Positions 1 to 11,271 of a stretch of 64,000 nt of DNA are shown piece after piece. The first letter of the stretch is position 1, and every line of letters begins with the position of its first letter. Source of the stretch: Prunella strophiata (taxonomy: Eukaryota > Chordata > Aves > Passeriformes > Prunellidae); NCBI GenBank assembly GCA_036583965.1, contig JAZBQD010000030.1, positions 54,375,551 through 54,439,550 on the forward strand, read 5' to 3'. Made by a program: the position numbers and the translations under genes. Below the pieces are notes generated by a model that saw only the letters and a list, made by a program, of their open reading frames with translations, was not told the DNA's origin and did not search any database.

Positions 1-1645
1 TAAAGAATCCTTCCAGCAAAGCCTGGCAGCTCATGGCTGGCAGTTCAGCTCCTGGAAAACCAACCAATCTAGGGGAAAGTTGAAATGAAAACACGTGCAC
101 CCTTTTGAGATGTTGTATATGAAAACTCTAAGACATTAATTTTTTTTTTTCCCAGAAAAAGAGAAAAGGAAAGCAAACTTTATTTTTTGTTTAAATTTTC
201 ACAAAACTCCCTTTCTATCTATACTTCAAAGCTTGCCAATGAAGCTACTTGGCAACATCAGTACAGAGAAAGGATATATCAGCTATCATCTATGTTAGAA
301 GCAAACCCAGGATAAACCTTCAGTATTGCTAATTTATGATGACCTTATCATAATGCCAGATAGATTTGATGTTCCCATTAAAATGTGAGTTCCTGAAATA
401 ATGCTGCTCCTGTGAGATTTTTACCTTCTATTAAGCATGAGTCAGCTTCTAGCCTTGGGCTTCTGGGTAAAAGAGCTGAAAATATCAACGAGCTGAAATA
501 CACCAAGCTAGAAATCAGAAAAGAAATAACAGGAAAAAAAAAAAAAAACCTTCCAAAATTGTTTTTTAAGATTAAATTATATATTTGGCCTGAAATTTTG
601 GATAGTTTGACAACTCTGAAATCGTGTTGCACCAAACTTGTTCTTGTGCTGTGACAGTGACACAATCTGCCTTTGGTGTCATGGTGCCCTGATCCTGCAA
701 CAAATTAATTAAGGGCTTGGGGTTAAACAAACACAGGATCAATCTTTCTGTTTCACGAAGTGGGACTGAATTTTTTTCCTTGATGTGTGACAGTTTTGTG
801 ATATTTAAGCATATGCTGGATTTTTAACCTTAAATACCATTTATCTCTTTCCCTCCCAAGGAGCATTTGGTATTCAGTGTGTTTTATCTGGTGACTCATA
901 TTATCTGCAAATAATCAAGCTGAAATACTAATTGCTTTTGAAGAGGGAATAAAGGATGACATTGTTCTGGATCATCAAAAGCAATTCAGTCTGTTCCTCA
1001 AGGCAGGAATACAGGTTGCAGTCTTGTTTACAGAAATGGGGAAAGGCAAGGGGCCACTCTCTTTCAGCTGTGCAGATGAGTGAGGAGAAACAGTGTTCAG
1101 ACTGGAGTTATAGAATGCTCCAGCTCTACTGAGTCTCTTAAAAGGACATTTAGTTCAGAGGTAGTGGTGTTCATTCACTCCCCTCAAAAGAATCTGGAGG
1201 GCTTTTAATGTAGCTCTGCAACCTGGGCAGTGTTTGGCACCACCTGCTTTGTAGAAGATTGCTTCCCTGGAGCTCTTGCAGACTGTGCCCAGGCACCAGG
1301 GCTAATGCCCTTCAGTGCCCAGGAGGGGCACGGCCACCCCACAGCCAGCGGTGCTTTCTCAGGGGCCCCAACAGTGGGAGCAGGTCTGTAGATCCAGAAC
1401 TCTCCAACAACAGCTTTCCTAAAGCTTAGGTTGTGTTTTGAAGGGTCAAGAGAAAGCACTGACTTTTCTGCTTTCCAGAAACTGCTGGCTAAGTCAACGA
1501 GACTGAAAAATAGCAACAGCCATTTCCAGCAAAAATAACCAGTGGCAGTGATGGTCCCATCTCCACTCTACTACATCAGCACTTCAGTCTGCTACATCAG
1601 AACTTCATCAGGAGCATAGCAAAGGACAGGAGAGCTATTTGAAAA
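1..1645. other. Unique noncoding DNA, no gene seen
   Basis: AT-rich, CpG-poor sequence with no coding signature. It holds an 11-nt T run at about 140-150 and a 15-nt A run at about 534-548. The open frames on either strand are under 120 codons and resemble no protein family I recognise. Confidence 0.7.
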
Positions 1646-1726
1646 ACTGGAATCATAGAATAATAGGATTGCTTCTGGTTGGTTTGCAATGGCCAACACA
1701 AACCTCTGGCCTCCCAGGCTCTGGAT
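1646..1726 (-). repeat. Possible CR1 3'-end remnant, minus strand
   Basis: The plus strand reads AATCATAGAATAATAGGA near 1651, which is the reverse complement of the octamer tail that ends CR1 elements. It is followed by a diverged GGTTGG-type motif. If real, this is a short, decayed CR1 end lying next to the plus-strand copy that begins about 80 bp later. The evidence is mostly the octamer, so a chance match is possible. Confidence 0.35.
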
Positions 1727-2149
1727 TTAAGGGCCTGGAGGAGAAGCCATATGAAGAGCAGCTGAAGTCTCTTGGTCTGTTCTGCCTGGAGGAGACTGAG
1801 GGGACACCTTGCAGTCTCCAAGTTCTTTGTAAGGGGAAAAGCAGGGGCAGGCACTGATCTCTTCCCTGTGGTAACCATTGACAGGATCTGAGGGAATGGC
1901 CTGAAGCTGTGGCAGGGGAGGTTTGGGTTGGATATCAGGAAAAGGTTCTTCACCCAAAGGGTGGCTGGGCACTGGAACAGCTCCCCAGGGAAGTGGTCAC
2001 AGCACCAGCCTGACAGAGCTCAAGGAGCATTTCCACAATGCTCTCAGGCACACGGTGTGGTTCCTGGGGATAGTCCTGTGCAGGACCTGGAGTTGGACGC
2101 GATGGTCCTGGGTGTCCCTTCCAACTCAGCATATTCTGTGATTCTGTGA
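1727..2149 (+). mobile_element. CR1 LINE, 5'-truncated 3' end
   Basis: About 420 bp of the CR1 3' end on the plus strand. It contains the ORF2 C-terminal segment, with the GGTTGGATATCAGGAAAAGG block near 1927 and the downstream block corresponding to 'HWN.LPREVV', in broken frame. It ends with two tandem octamers (ATTCTGTG ATTCTGTG) at 2133-2148, the diagnostic CR1 terminus. CR1 inserts by target-primed reverse transcription and is usually truncated at the 5' end, as here. The copy is noncoding because the frame carries stops and shifts. The exact 5' boundary is uncertain. Confidence 0.88.
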
Positions 2150-2770
2150 ATAATGATTTATTGCACATTAAAATACTTACTGCTTTTGGTTTTGAACAAC
2201 TTGCTTTTAAAAGATGAGAAGCTGATCTAAGGCTTAATTATTTCTTGAGCAGCCCTTGTTCCACTGATGCTGGAAAGTCCCTTTTCCAGGCTGTGACACC
2301 TGCTGACCCGAAGCATCAGGGGATGAAAGCAGACCCAAACATGAAGTGACCTGTGCTTGGTGCCTGTTTGTGCTGCACACACTGACACAGAGCCCCGGTG
2401 TGCAGCGGCCTGGGCTGAGCTCAGACGTGCTCCGTGTGTTGACACCGCACCAGCATGAGGTTGTGCTGGACAAACAACTCACTGTGCCCCCAGACTGGTG
2501 CTGCCTGGGGTCTCTGCCTGACCCTGGGTGGTGTGATACGAGCCCTTCAGCCCCAGACTGGTTCAAATGCAGTCATTTGGGAAGCCAAGGACTTTCTCCT
2601 GGAAGGGCTGGGTGCTGTGGCTCCAATAGTGCCTGGGATGGGAGGTGATGACCTGCACCCCCAGCACAGCAAATGCCATTGCTGCTGTGGGTAAGGGTAC
2701 AAGATCATGCTTGGGCAAACCTCAGACTTGTTATCTCCTGCCCTGGGATTCATCACAGGATTGCAGGGAC
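2150..2770. other. Unique noncoding DNA
   Basis: Moderately GC-rich sequence between two CR1 fragments. Several frames stay open for 70-110 codons on both strands at once, which reflects composition and not coding. No repeat or RNA gene was recognised. Confidence 0.6.
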
Positions 2771-3045
2771 ATAGTAGCATAGATGTAGAATGACTGAACT
2801 TTTAAGGGACCTGGGGAGGTCATGTGCTCCAACTTGCCACTCAGAGCAGGGCTAATTTCAGCATGAGAGCAGATCACTTAGGACTGTGTCCACCTGAGTT
2901 TTGGAAACCTCCAAGGACAAAAAATCCACAGTCCTTCTGGGGAATTTCTTCCAATGTTGTTTGGGTTTTTTTCCTAGTAACCAATCAGACCTTTCTTTGA
3001 TGCAAATTTTGTCTTGGCCCATGAAGTTTCTTACCTCATCTGGGG
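2771..3045 (-). mobile_element. CR1 LINE 3' end, minus strand
   Basis: The plus strand shows a diverged octamer tail (ATAGATGTAGAATGAC, 2780-2795). It is followed by GGGACCTGGGGAGGTCATGT, the 'CTCAGAGCAGGGCTAATTTC' block, 'TCCAAGGACAAAAAATCCAC' and an 'AACCAATCAGACCTTTCTTT' block. This order matches the reverse complement of a CR1 3' end. Divergence is high, suggesting an old copy. Similarity fades around 3040-3080. Confidence 0.8.
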
Positions 3046-4042
3046 TAAAATAATTTGCAAGTTGCAGATGAGGAGGAGTGCCCATCTTTTCCCACTGGTG
3101 AGACCTTGTGCATGCTGCTTCCCTTCTGCTACCAGTTATCCTGGGCTGCAGGCACCTCCTCCAGCTGCCGTGTCCACCAGAGATAACCAACCCTTCCTCA
3201 GCTGTGACTGTCCACATGGAAAGCTGGAACAGCTTCTGCTGACAAAGCAGGAGAAAACCTGCTTTTAGGAGGAGGAGGAGGCTGGCTGACTTCACCTGCT
3301 CCACCTGCAGCTCCTGTGCTCAGGGGCTGCACACTCACACCCAGCCTGTCTGTGGTGTCCATGTGCTTGGCACAGGTGGCTGTGGAAGAGCTCATCTTCT
3401 CTTCAGAATGCAAATGAAGATGGAAATTACAACGTGCATGGTTTTGTTTGCTCGTTTGTTTTCCCACAGTATGTAGCTGCAGTGTTTATGTTATTGGAAA
3501 GCCATGGGCTCTCTGTGGAGTTGTCCTGCATCCCAGGATAAAAGGCCAACATGTATGGGGGGGCTGGTTGGAGCAGTGCATTTGAGAAACATAGATGAAA
3601 TAATCCTCAAGCAATTAACTTATTTAGGAATGACAAAAGAGCTGGCAGGTGATTACTTTGTTCTCTGACAGGGACAATAATATTTGTCTATAAATAGCTT
3701 TCTAAAAAAGCCTTTTAAGTTGGATCCATCAGAATTTTTTCAATTAAGTGTTTTTGACAGAAGATACTGATCAAAATTAAAATAACTCCAAAAAATAGCC
3801 AATTATGCTACAAAATGGTCATAAATCTGTAGAGTAAAAATATAATAGGAATGCTTTCAATTCATAAGTTGTTCATTTTTTAAAAATCTGGAATTTCATA
3901 GTGATTTTTAAAGTTATATGTTCTGTAGGGTTTTTTAGCATCATGGCTGACATGTCATGAAATCATCACGGCGCATAATAACATCTTATCATTTCTAGCT
4001 CAGAGTGTTGCCTGTTTGTTGTAGTGAAACAGTTTGGCACCT
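3046..4042. other. Unique noncoding DNA
   Basis: GC-moderate up to about 3,480, then AT-rich. No gene or interspersed repeat was recognised. Confidence 0.6.
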
Positions 4043-4122
4043 GATCAAAGTGTCTCCTGCCTGTCTTGTAAAAAAAATAATGTCAAACTTCCATTACAAC
4101 ACAGACAGGAGACACTTTGATC
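4043..4122. repeat. 80-nt near-perfect inverted repeat (hairpin)
   Basis: Two 28-nt arms, at 4043-4070 and 4095-4122, are reverse complements except for two mismatches, and they are separated by a 24-nt A/T-rich spacer. Arm 1 begins GATCAAAGTGTCTCCTG and arm 2 ends CAGGAGACACTTTGATC. The geometry fits a miniature palindromic transposon remnant or a precursor-microRNA-like hairpin. I see no clear target-site duplication, and I do not recognise either arm as a known microRNA. Neither interpretation is established. Confidence 0.85.
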
Positions 4123-4762
4123 TAGAAAAGAAAGTATGTTAGTGTTTACTAAGTGGCAGATGGTTTTAATAGTTTTAAAATGAAACAGAATAAAAAAATA
4201 ATAAGGTTTTCCTATATATAATATGCAGGACAAATGAAATGCCACTGAAATCATATGAAAAAAAGCCCTAAACCAGAGATAAAAAGCAGGAAAGAGCATT
4301 TCTTAAGAGAAAATGACCTTTTTTTGGTAAGAGTATTTTCCTTTGTCATTTGCATTTGACCAGGCTGGGTTTGCCAGGCACTGAGTCTGCCCTGCACTCT
4401 GCTGCTGGGATGGGGGCATGGAGCTGGCAGGGCTGTGAGGCTGGAAATGCCTGACTTGTTTAAAAAGAGAGATGAGGTTGACCCATGTGACAAGGATGAC
4501 TCCTGAATCGTTGCCATTGGCTCGTTTAATGTCCAAGGAAAATTCCAGATCAGCAAATATGCCTATTCTTGGCAAATATGTTTCTTAAACAAAAATAAAA
4601 CCCCGAAGAGCTGCCCAATCTGGAGCATAAACTTGAGACATTTATCTGTGGTACTTGGGGATCTGTTCCAAGAAACAGTGTGCTGAGCTCCACGTCTGAC
4701 TCCAGCTATTTGGGAACGGGGTGCCAGCTTCACACTGTATGTGTAAGCATGTAACAATAACC
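4123..4762. other. Unique noncoding DNA
   Basis: AT-rich sequence between the hairpin and the microsatellite. Nothing was recognised. Confidence 0.55.
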
Positions 4763-4812
4763 ATTATTATTATTAGTAGTAGTAGTATTAGTAGTAGTAT
4801 TACTATTATTAC

Positions 4813-4846
<34 letters not shown>
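4763..4846 (+). repeat. ATT/AGT trinucleotide microsatellite
   Basis: About 84 bp of trinucleotide repeat. The 5' part mixes ATT with AGT units. The 3' part ends in a pure ATT run of about 30 bp, so the tract is compound and the pure end is the part most likely to vary in length. Confidence 0.97.
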
Positions 4847-4847
<1 letters not shown>

Positions 4848-5132
4848 CAGCATCAAACAGAATCATATGATAGTGTACACACAGCGAACAGCATCCAGAA
4901 ATAAATAGACATGGAAAATGCTTCCCAGTGAGAGGAGAAGGAAATCAGACCAGCTTCAGGCTGGCTTACCAATATGGTTTAAATCAGGACAAAACAAAAA
5001 TATCCTTTTCTGTTGCAGGTCCTTGTAGTTAGGTAGGTTGGTAGAAGCCCAATGAGGGTTCCTATTCCCCTCTGATAACTCATCCTGCCCTGCTTTGACT
5101 TTCATCCAATAGTGTGAAACCTTCACTGCTGA

Positions 5133-5172
5133 TTGTAGGATCACTTAGGTTGGAAAAGATCATCTAGCTGAG
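5133..5172 (-). mobile_element. Short CR1 3'-end fragment, minus strand
   Basis: TAGGATCACTTAGGTTGGAA, followed by AAGATCATCTAG, is the reverse complement of the last 40 or so bases of many CR1 copies. Only this terminal stub is recognisable. The sequence then becomes unrelated. Confidence 0.65.
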
Positions 5173-6748
5173 CTTGCAGCTGCCAGCAGCATGGCTGGCT
5201 GGTGGTGGCACATCCCACGGTGTCCTACCACAGGCTTCCAGCTGCACAGGCATCTGCCAAAGGGAAGAGCAGCTGACTGCTGGCCTTCCTGCATCAGACT
5301 GTGAGAAGTCCTCAGAAGACATGAGATGGCCAGAAATGTGTTTGCATTTGTGCCATCAGAACTGGGGGTGTCCAAGCCCGAGGCACAGCTGTGCTGTCAG
5401 GAGGGGCAGCTGTGGCACAGAATGGCTCTGCTGCCTGCCTGAGCCTGCAGTCCTCCTGTGTGCTAAGATGCTGGGCATCCACCCACCCTACCTGTCTGCA
5501 GGAAGGAGCCAGCACAGCTTGCAGTGTGTCCTGAAAGCTTTCCATGTGAGATTCCCTATGTGTGGCTCTGTCGGGTGCCAGCAGCTTTCCACTCTGGTAT
5601 TCATACCAGACCTCCACATGCCTGTGGAAAGCAAGGCCATGGCACATGAAGGGTTACTGCAGGAGGAAGCACAGGGAAGAAGAAAGACAGATTTCAAGCC
5701 TCGAGTCAGCCAAAAAGCTGAAATTGTAGGAAGCTGCATTGAAAAGATGAAAAAAATTAAAGAAAGGGAGATTTGAATGGATCCAAGCCTGCTGAGCTGT
5801 ATAAAGGAGAAAAACAGTGCAGGCATGAAACTCTTCCAGCTGCTTTCCACAGACCCGGCAGAGCACATTTGTCACAGGAAGCAGAGCAGAGAAAAGGAGT
5901 GAAATGGGTCAAGGCAAAGAGGGCACATGGAGGGATGCTTTCCACCTCTGGCAAGGCCCGAGCACTGAGCTCACCTCTGCATGTGGGCCTGTGAGCAGCG
6001 CCGGATTTTGGGTGCCCTTGGAGAGGCACAGCAGGGATGTGGATGGGGCCAGATGGGGAAATGTCCCCTGGCACTGGCAAAAGCAATTGTGTCAGCTCTG
6101 CCCCAGCCAGGCAGGGAGAAGAGGGAGCACTGCCTGCTTGGTCTGCCTCCTGCAAGACCTGTCAATCCTTCCCTTCAGGCAACAGGTGGATCAGGGGGAA
6201 CACACAAGGAAAACAAAAATAAAAAGAAAGAAAAAGAAAAGAGAGAACAGAAGCCACTCAGTGTAGGAGATGAAGCAGTTATGAAGAAGATGCCTTTCAG
6301 GTGTGCCATGGCGTGTCCGCGGGAGAAGGTTACCACTCATGCCTGGTGGGAAGGCAACACCATCACCTCCTGCAATCAACCAGCCCTGCGAGAGACTGCA
6401 ATGTTAATGGTTAATGACTCAAAACAATGGCCCATTTGTGGAGGCGGCAGGGTGCTTTGCACCCCCCGAGGGGGAGGAGGTGAGTTTTTGGGCGTGTGAT
6501 GGCAAACCTCTGGTCTGCATAAGCCAGAGAAGGTGAACAATCACCACCGGGCTTTGAGGCTGATAGGAGGCAGATCCTGTGAGGTGGGATGGTGCTTTTC
6601 ACCATGCCAATTGTTCTCTAAGTCACTCAGTTGTAGAACTCCCCCCACACCTCCACCTGGGAAACTCCTGAGGGTTTCCATCCCTCCTGATGGGGCATTC
6701 CTGGCTCAACTGCGCTGACGTGAGAGGCAGCTGTCATGTCTTAGAAGG
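5173..6748. other. Unique noncoding DNA, locally GC-rich
   Basis: It includes an A/G-rich stretch at about 6213-6255. A 200-codon open frame runs from 5174 to 5776 on the plus strand, overlapped by open frames on the minus strand. It shows no domain, signal peptide or repeat structure, and I do not regard it as coding. Confidence 0.55.
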
Positions 6749-7288
6749 TGTCACAAACTATCAAAGTGCCCCCAGACTCATTTCTGAGGCTTTCCACCAG
6801 AGGACTGAAAGCTCTCCCCCAGGGGAGGTGCCTGGGCATTCCCACTGAGCCCGAGTGTATTTGAACCCATCGGACTTTGTAATTTACAGGTTTTTTTCCC
6901 CACCCTCAACAGACCAATACTGTGATCATCACTTTGACCCAGGGACACCAAATTGCAACAATCAAGTCTTGCCGTGAGATCCACGGGTGGTGATATAATC
7001 TCTTACCTTTTCCTTCTGTTTCTTTCTTTCTCCTTACACATTTTCTTAAGTGAGTGATGTTTTTATGCTTTCATATTGACACATTACTGTAGATAACAGT
7101 AAGCAAAGCGGCTACATGCCTGCTTTCCATCGCAACCAAATTGTTCTAAAATAAATCCTACTTACATATATATATCTATCTTTACAAACACTGATCATAC
7201 AATGTCCTTTCACTCTAACCCACCCCAAGGGATCTATTAACAAGAACCTGGGTTAGGTTATCTTCACCTTTTGGGGCTGGGCATAACA
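6749..7288 (+). mobile_element. Candidate LTR-like segment, plus strand
   Basis: The segment starts TGTCACAAAC (6749) and ends GGGCATAACA (7288), so it has the TG...CA ends expected of a retroviral LTR. An AATAAA signal lies at 7150-7155, and a pyrimidine-rich block (about 7008-7045) precedes it. The length of about 540 bp is normal for an avian LTR. Against the call, I find no matching target-site duplication, no clear TATA box and no internal retroviral sequence. Both ends were chosen by motif and may be wrong. Confidence 0.35.
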
Positions 7289-7449
7289 AACCCCTGCTGG
7301 ATGGGACCCTGGGGCTGTGAGCCCAGCTCCGGGGGGATGGGATGGGGAGCAGTTACCAGCAAAGAGCACGTTTGGTGAAATGCTATGGTGTTGTGGAAAA
7401 CAGCACCGGGAAGAGAATTGATGGCTGGTCACAGAGGAAAAGGAAGCTA

Positions 7450-7760
7450 CAAGAAAGTTGGAGAGGAATATTTTACAAGGATATATGTAGTGATAGGACA
7501 AGGGGTGAAGGGTTTAAACTGAAAGAGGGTGGGTTTATTTTAGGTATTAGGAAGAAATTATTTTCTTTGAGGGTGGTGAGGTACTGGCAAAAGCTGCTCA
7601 GAGAAACTGTGGATGCCCCATCCCTGAAAGTGTTCAAGGTTGGAGGGGGCTCTGAGCTACCTTATCTAGTGAAAGGTGTCCCTGCCCATGGCAGGGAGGC
7701 TGGAATGAGTTGATCGTTTAAAAGCCACTTCCAACCCAAACCATGCCATCATTCTGTGAA
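7450..7760 (+). mobile_element. CR1 LINE 3' end, plus strand
   Basis: About 310 bp of CR1. One frame still reads through the ORF2 C-terminus, with recognisable residues IRKKLFSLRVVRYW and then ETVDAPSLKVFK (about 7547-7641). The CR1 3' UTR follows, including CCTGCCCATGGCAGGGAGGC and CACTTCCAACCCAAACCATG, and it ends in an ATTCTGTG octamer at 7751-7758. About a dozen bases seem to be missing after the VFK block compared with the usual CR1 sequence. It is a truncated, inactive copy. Confidence 0.9.
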
Positions 7761-10700
7761 AAAGGGTTTATGGGTAAAAGCCACGAGGTTAATGAATCTG
7801 TATCAGCCAGCCTGAGATGCAGTGTGTGCTTTTCACCTTTGGTATTTGGAAAAGGCCTACAAGAACCATGCTAATGCATAAAAGATACAGGCCTGTGCAT
7901 ATACCCTCTGGGGTCACTTAGGGTCCAGCCTGGGAAGAAGGAGCAGGAAGAGGATGGGAAAGAACTTTCAGTGACCCATACCAACAGAAACAAAAGCAAG
8001 CTGTTGCTCTGCTCTTGAAGGTGGCAGGTTAGTAGCAATGGCCTGAAGCTGAAGGAGGAGCAGAGTTCAGGTTAGACTGTGAGATAAAGACTGAGCAGTG
8101 AGAAGTCACCCACTGGGGTGAAGCTTTCTGGACTTACATGGAGCTTGACAAGTGATTCAGAAATGGCTTCTGCCAGCAGGAAATGTTTGTCTAAACACAG
8201 CTCCCCAGGCCATCTTATTAAAGTTGGAGTCTCTGAGAGACAGCACTAAACCTGGGTCATTATCAGTGTTGCCTTTTCAAGATGGGTCTCCAGATAATGG
8301 CACTAATTCTGTCTCTCAGGCAAAATTTCCATGTGATTTGCTGGAGGCTGTGCACAAAAAATGAACGTCCCTCAGAGCTCGATACTACAAATGTTTTTGC
8401 TCAGAAATCAATCTGTTGATTGAGGAGGTCATTTCATGCTAGAAAAATTGTGTTGTCCCTGAAATCCAGCCATGAGCTTAGGGAGAGGAGGCTACCTAGT
8501 CAGATGTGTGCTGTTGACTTGGTCTCCACCAGAACACGCTTGAGCTCCTGTGCTCACTGCTTCCTCCACTGCCTCCTCCTCCTCCTCCTTGGCATCCCCC
8601 AGTGCTCCAGGTGCTCTGGGGCAGACTTTGTTTTCCTGCAGGGCTGGTTCAGTGTGATGAACATGTGGGAAGAGAGCACAAGAGGCAGCTTTGTGCCGTC
8701 TGCCCAAGGATGCTGGAAATGGCTGGGCACCTCGTTGTGACACGGAGCAATAGTTTGGAGATAATGATAAGTTAAGACATGTCTAAGAAGCTGTTTATAA
8801 CATTTTCTTAAATAATTTCCCTCTTAGCTAAAGGTCACAGGATGAAAAAGCCTCAGCAGTCCAAGTATGGCTGTTCTTAAGCACCAATCCCAGCTTGGCC
8901 AGACTTTGCTGAACCCTTGCAAGGAGATAGCCTTACACAGTGATTTGTACCAGCACACTTGTGTAGAAACATGTTGGGATACACCCAGCATGATCACTGG
9001 AACTGTAAAACATGCCTTTGAAAGCAATTCAAGGTTTGTGGAAGCTTGAGTGGCTTGGAAAGGCCTCTAGATACCAGCAGAGCACAGCACAGCTCAGGGA
9101 CCAGATGTTCCAGCCCCCTCTGCTCCACTTCCCTGCCTGAAAAGGTGGCCCAGTTCATCCCTGTTAGAAGTCTCTCATGAAATTGTAACCCAAGACTATA
9201 AATACAGGAGCAGATTTTGTCACCGGGGCTCACCCAAAAGTCTTCCCTTGGGAGTGATTAAAGCTGTTCCAGATGGCAGCAGTGACAGAGGCTGCCCTCC
9301 CAACACCAGATAACAACCTGCAGGAGAACAGCCCCCCACACCCCCTGCACTGCTGCCCAGGATCCCAAGTACCAAGCAAACCCCCACCAGCTTTCATGTC
9401 CAGACACATTTTCTGTCAAGACTTAGTAGCCATTAAATATGCAACACTGAAAGTTTGGGGAGGAAAGGTAGTAAATCAAACTTTATTGCTATTTCCAGAG
9501 CTGTTTCCTAAGGCACAAACACAAGTTTCAGGGGGAACCATGCCAGGCTGGTGACTGCTTTCCACTTTCCTGCTTTCCCTTGCTGCCCACCCTTTGGAAG
9601 TATGTTCCTACCTGGTCTGCAGACAAAAAAACCAGAGAGAGCCAGCAGCTGGATCCTACTGGGGACTTCTCCTGTGGCTTCAAAAATATGGGTGGGGAGA
9701 GGGGAAAAAGGAGTTTTCGGTTGTTGTGCTTTGCTCTTTTGCTCTGCTAGCTCATGTAAAAACAGATGCAGAAGGACAAGATAAGGAACTCTGTGGTTTC
9801 ATCTTGTAACCTCAAACAGCAAACACTCCTCAAAAACAGTTTACTATGTGGTCACGTTGCTTCGAAGAAAGGATAAGAAGCCCAACTGAAAAAAACACAA
9901 TATAGTAATTGAAAAATAAAATTTAGTCACTGAGGAGCTATAAATAAAATAGAAGATGCCCTGAGATTTGAAAGCCTCAGCAACTCAGGAGGTTTCTTCT
10001 TCTTTTCTCTCGTAGAGATGCTACAGTTGCTATTGATACAGGCACCTCCTCCCAAAAACTGGCTAAATGGCTTACCCACCCCCCCAAGGCCCATTAAAAT
10101 AGATGCCTTTCAGCATGTGCCAGGAATAGCCTTATGTGAAATGTGCTAAGATGTTGCAACTTCTATTGGGTTTATTTTGAGTGAATACGATGAAGCAGCA
10201 TAAGGCAGGGCTCTGAGGCTGGGGACAAACATAGAAAGGAGAAGTTCATTAATTTATAGTAATTTTGAACTGCTGAGTTTCGTTTTCATGTGTACTGCTA
10301 GCATGGCACTACAGAACAGGTTGAAGATTTAAAAGAAAAAAAACCAAACCAAGACCATTAAATACCAATATGTTAACTATAGCACTTGCAGCTTCACAGA
10401 AAAAAAAAACAAACCAGATGTTCTCTAAATGCAGATGTTGCCAGTACTGAAATAACAGCTGGCATACACTGATAATTACTAATTGGACTCGTTCAGTGGG
10501 TCGAGCTTAACAGCGGCAGAGTAAAGTCTGAGTAACAGACTGACTCCTTCCCCCAGCTCCAGAAAGTATCTGAATTTCTACTTTGGCTTCCCTTTCTTCT
10601 TCCTTTTCCTTGACATATTTAATTTCAGCCTTCCAACAGCCTCTGTTTCCTCTCCCCCTGCCCTGGGTACCTACCCCATGGACACAGGTCCTGGGTCCCT

Positions 10701-11237
10701 GCTGGCAGCTGCCAAAGCCACCCTGTCCCCAAGGCAGCCACTGAGCAGGGGACTGAGGTTGAGAGTGATCAACCCGAGGGGTGTCACCCACGTTGGTCCC
10801 CCTCCCACTGAGGGACACGTGTCTGCTTGATGCCAAGCATGTTAATTGAGCTGCAAACAAAATTTTGGTGCTGGCAGTGCAAAGTCCCACTAACCAGCAC
10901 AAGGCAACCCAGCAGGTTAACTGGGCTAACCTTAACCCCAAGGGGTGAGATTGGAGCTGCAGTGGGGCTGTGGGCAGAGGAGACACAGGGGCAGCAATGG
11001 GGAATCCCAGGCTGTTTATGCTGTGAGTGGTAGCTCCTGCTGTCAGGCATTTGAGCTAAAATGCTGCCTCACACATCAGCGAGCGGCAGAAGCGAAAGAG
11101 AAAAACAGACTGACTTGATTTAAAGTAAACATGAGAAAAACAAATCCACCCAAACCCCCACGCCGTGTTATCAGAAAGGTACCAGGCTGTAGGAATGCTG
11201 TGGGTTAAATTAGCCTGTAATAGTAGATTTTGAGCTG

Positions 11238-11239
<2 letters not shown>
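7761..11239. other. Unique noncoding DNA
   Basis: About 3.5 kb with no recognised gene, RNA or interspersed repeat. Short A-rich patches occur at about 10330 and 10399. A 159-codon minus-strand frame at 10507-10986 has no recognisable features. Confidence 0.6.

Positions 11240-11270
<31 letters not shown>
11240..11270. repeat. Poly(T) run, 31 nt
   Basis: An uninterrupted run of T. Immediately upstream is TTTTGAGCTGCA, and no retrocopy was recognised on either side. Confidence 0.97.

Positions 11271-11271
<1 letters not shown>

Noticed and set aside
5174..5776. 200-codon plus-strand open frame
   Set aside because: No domain, signal peptide or family resemblance, and minus-strand frames overlap it.
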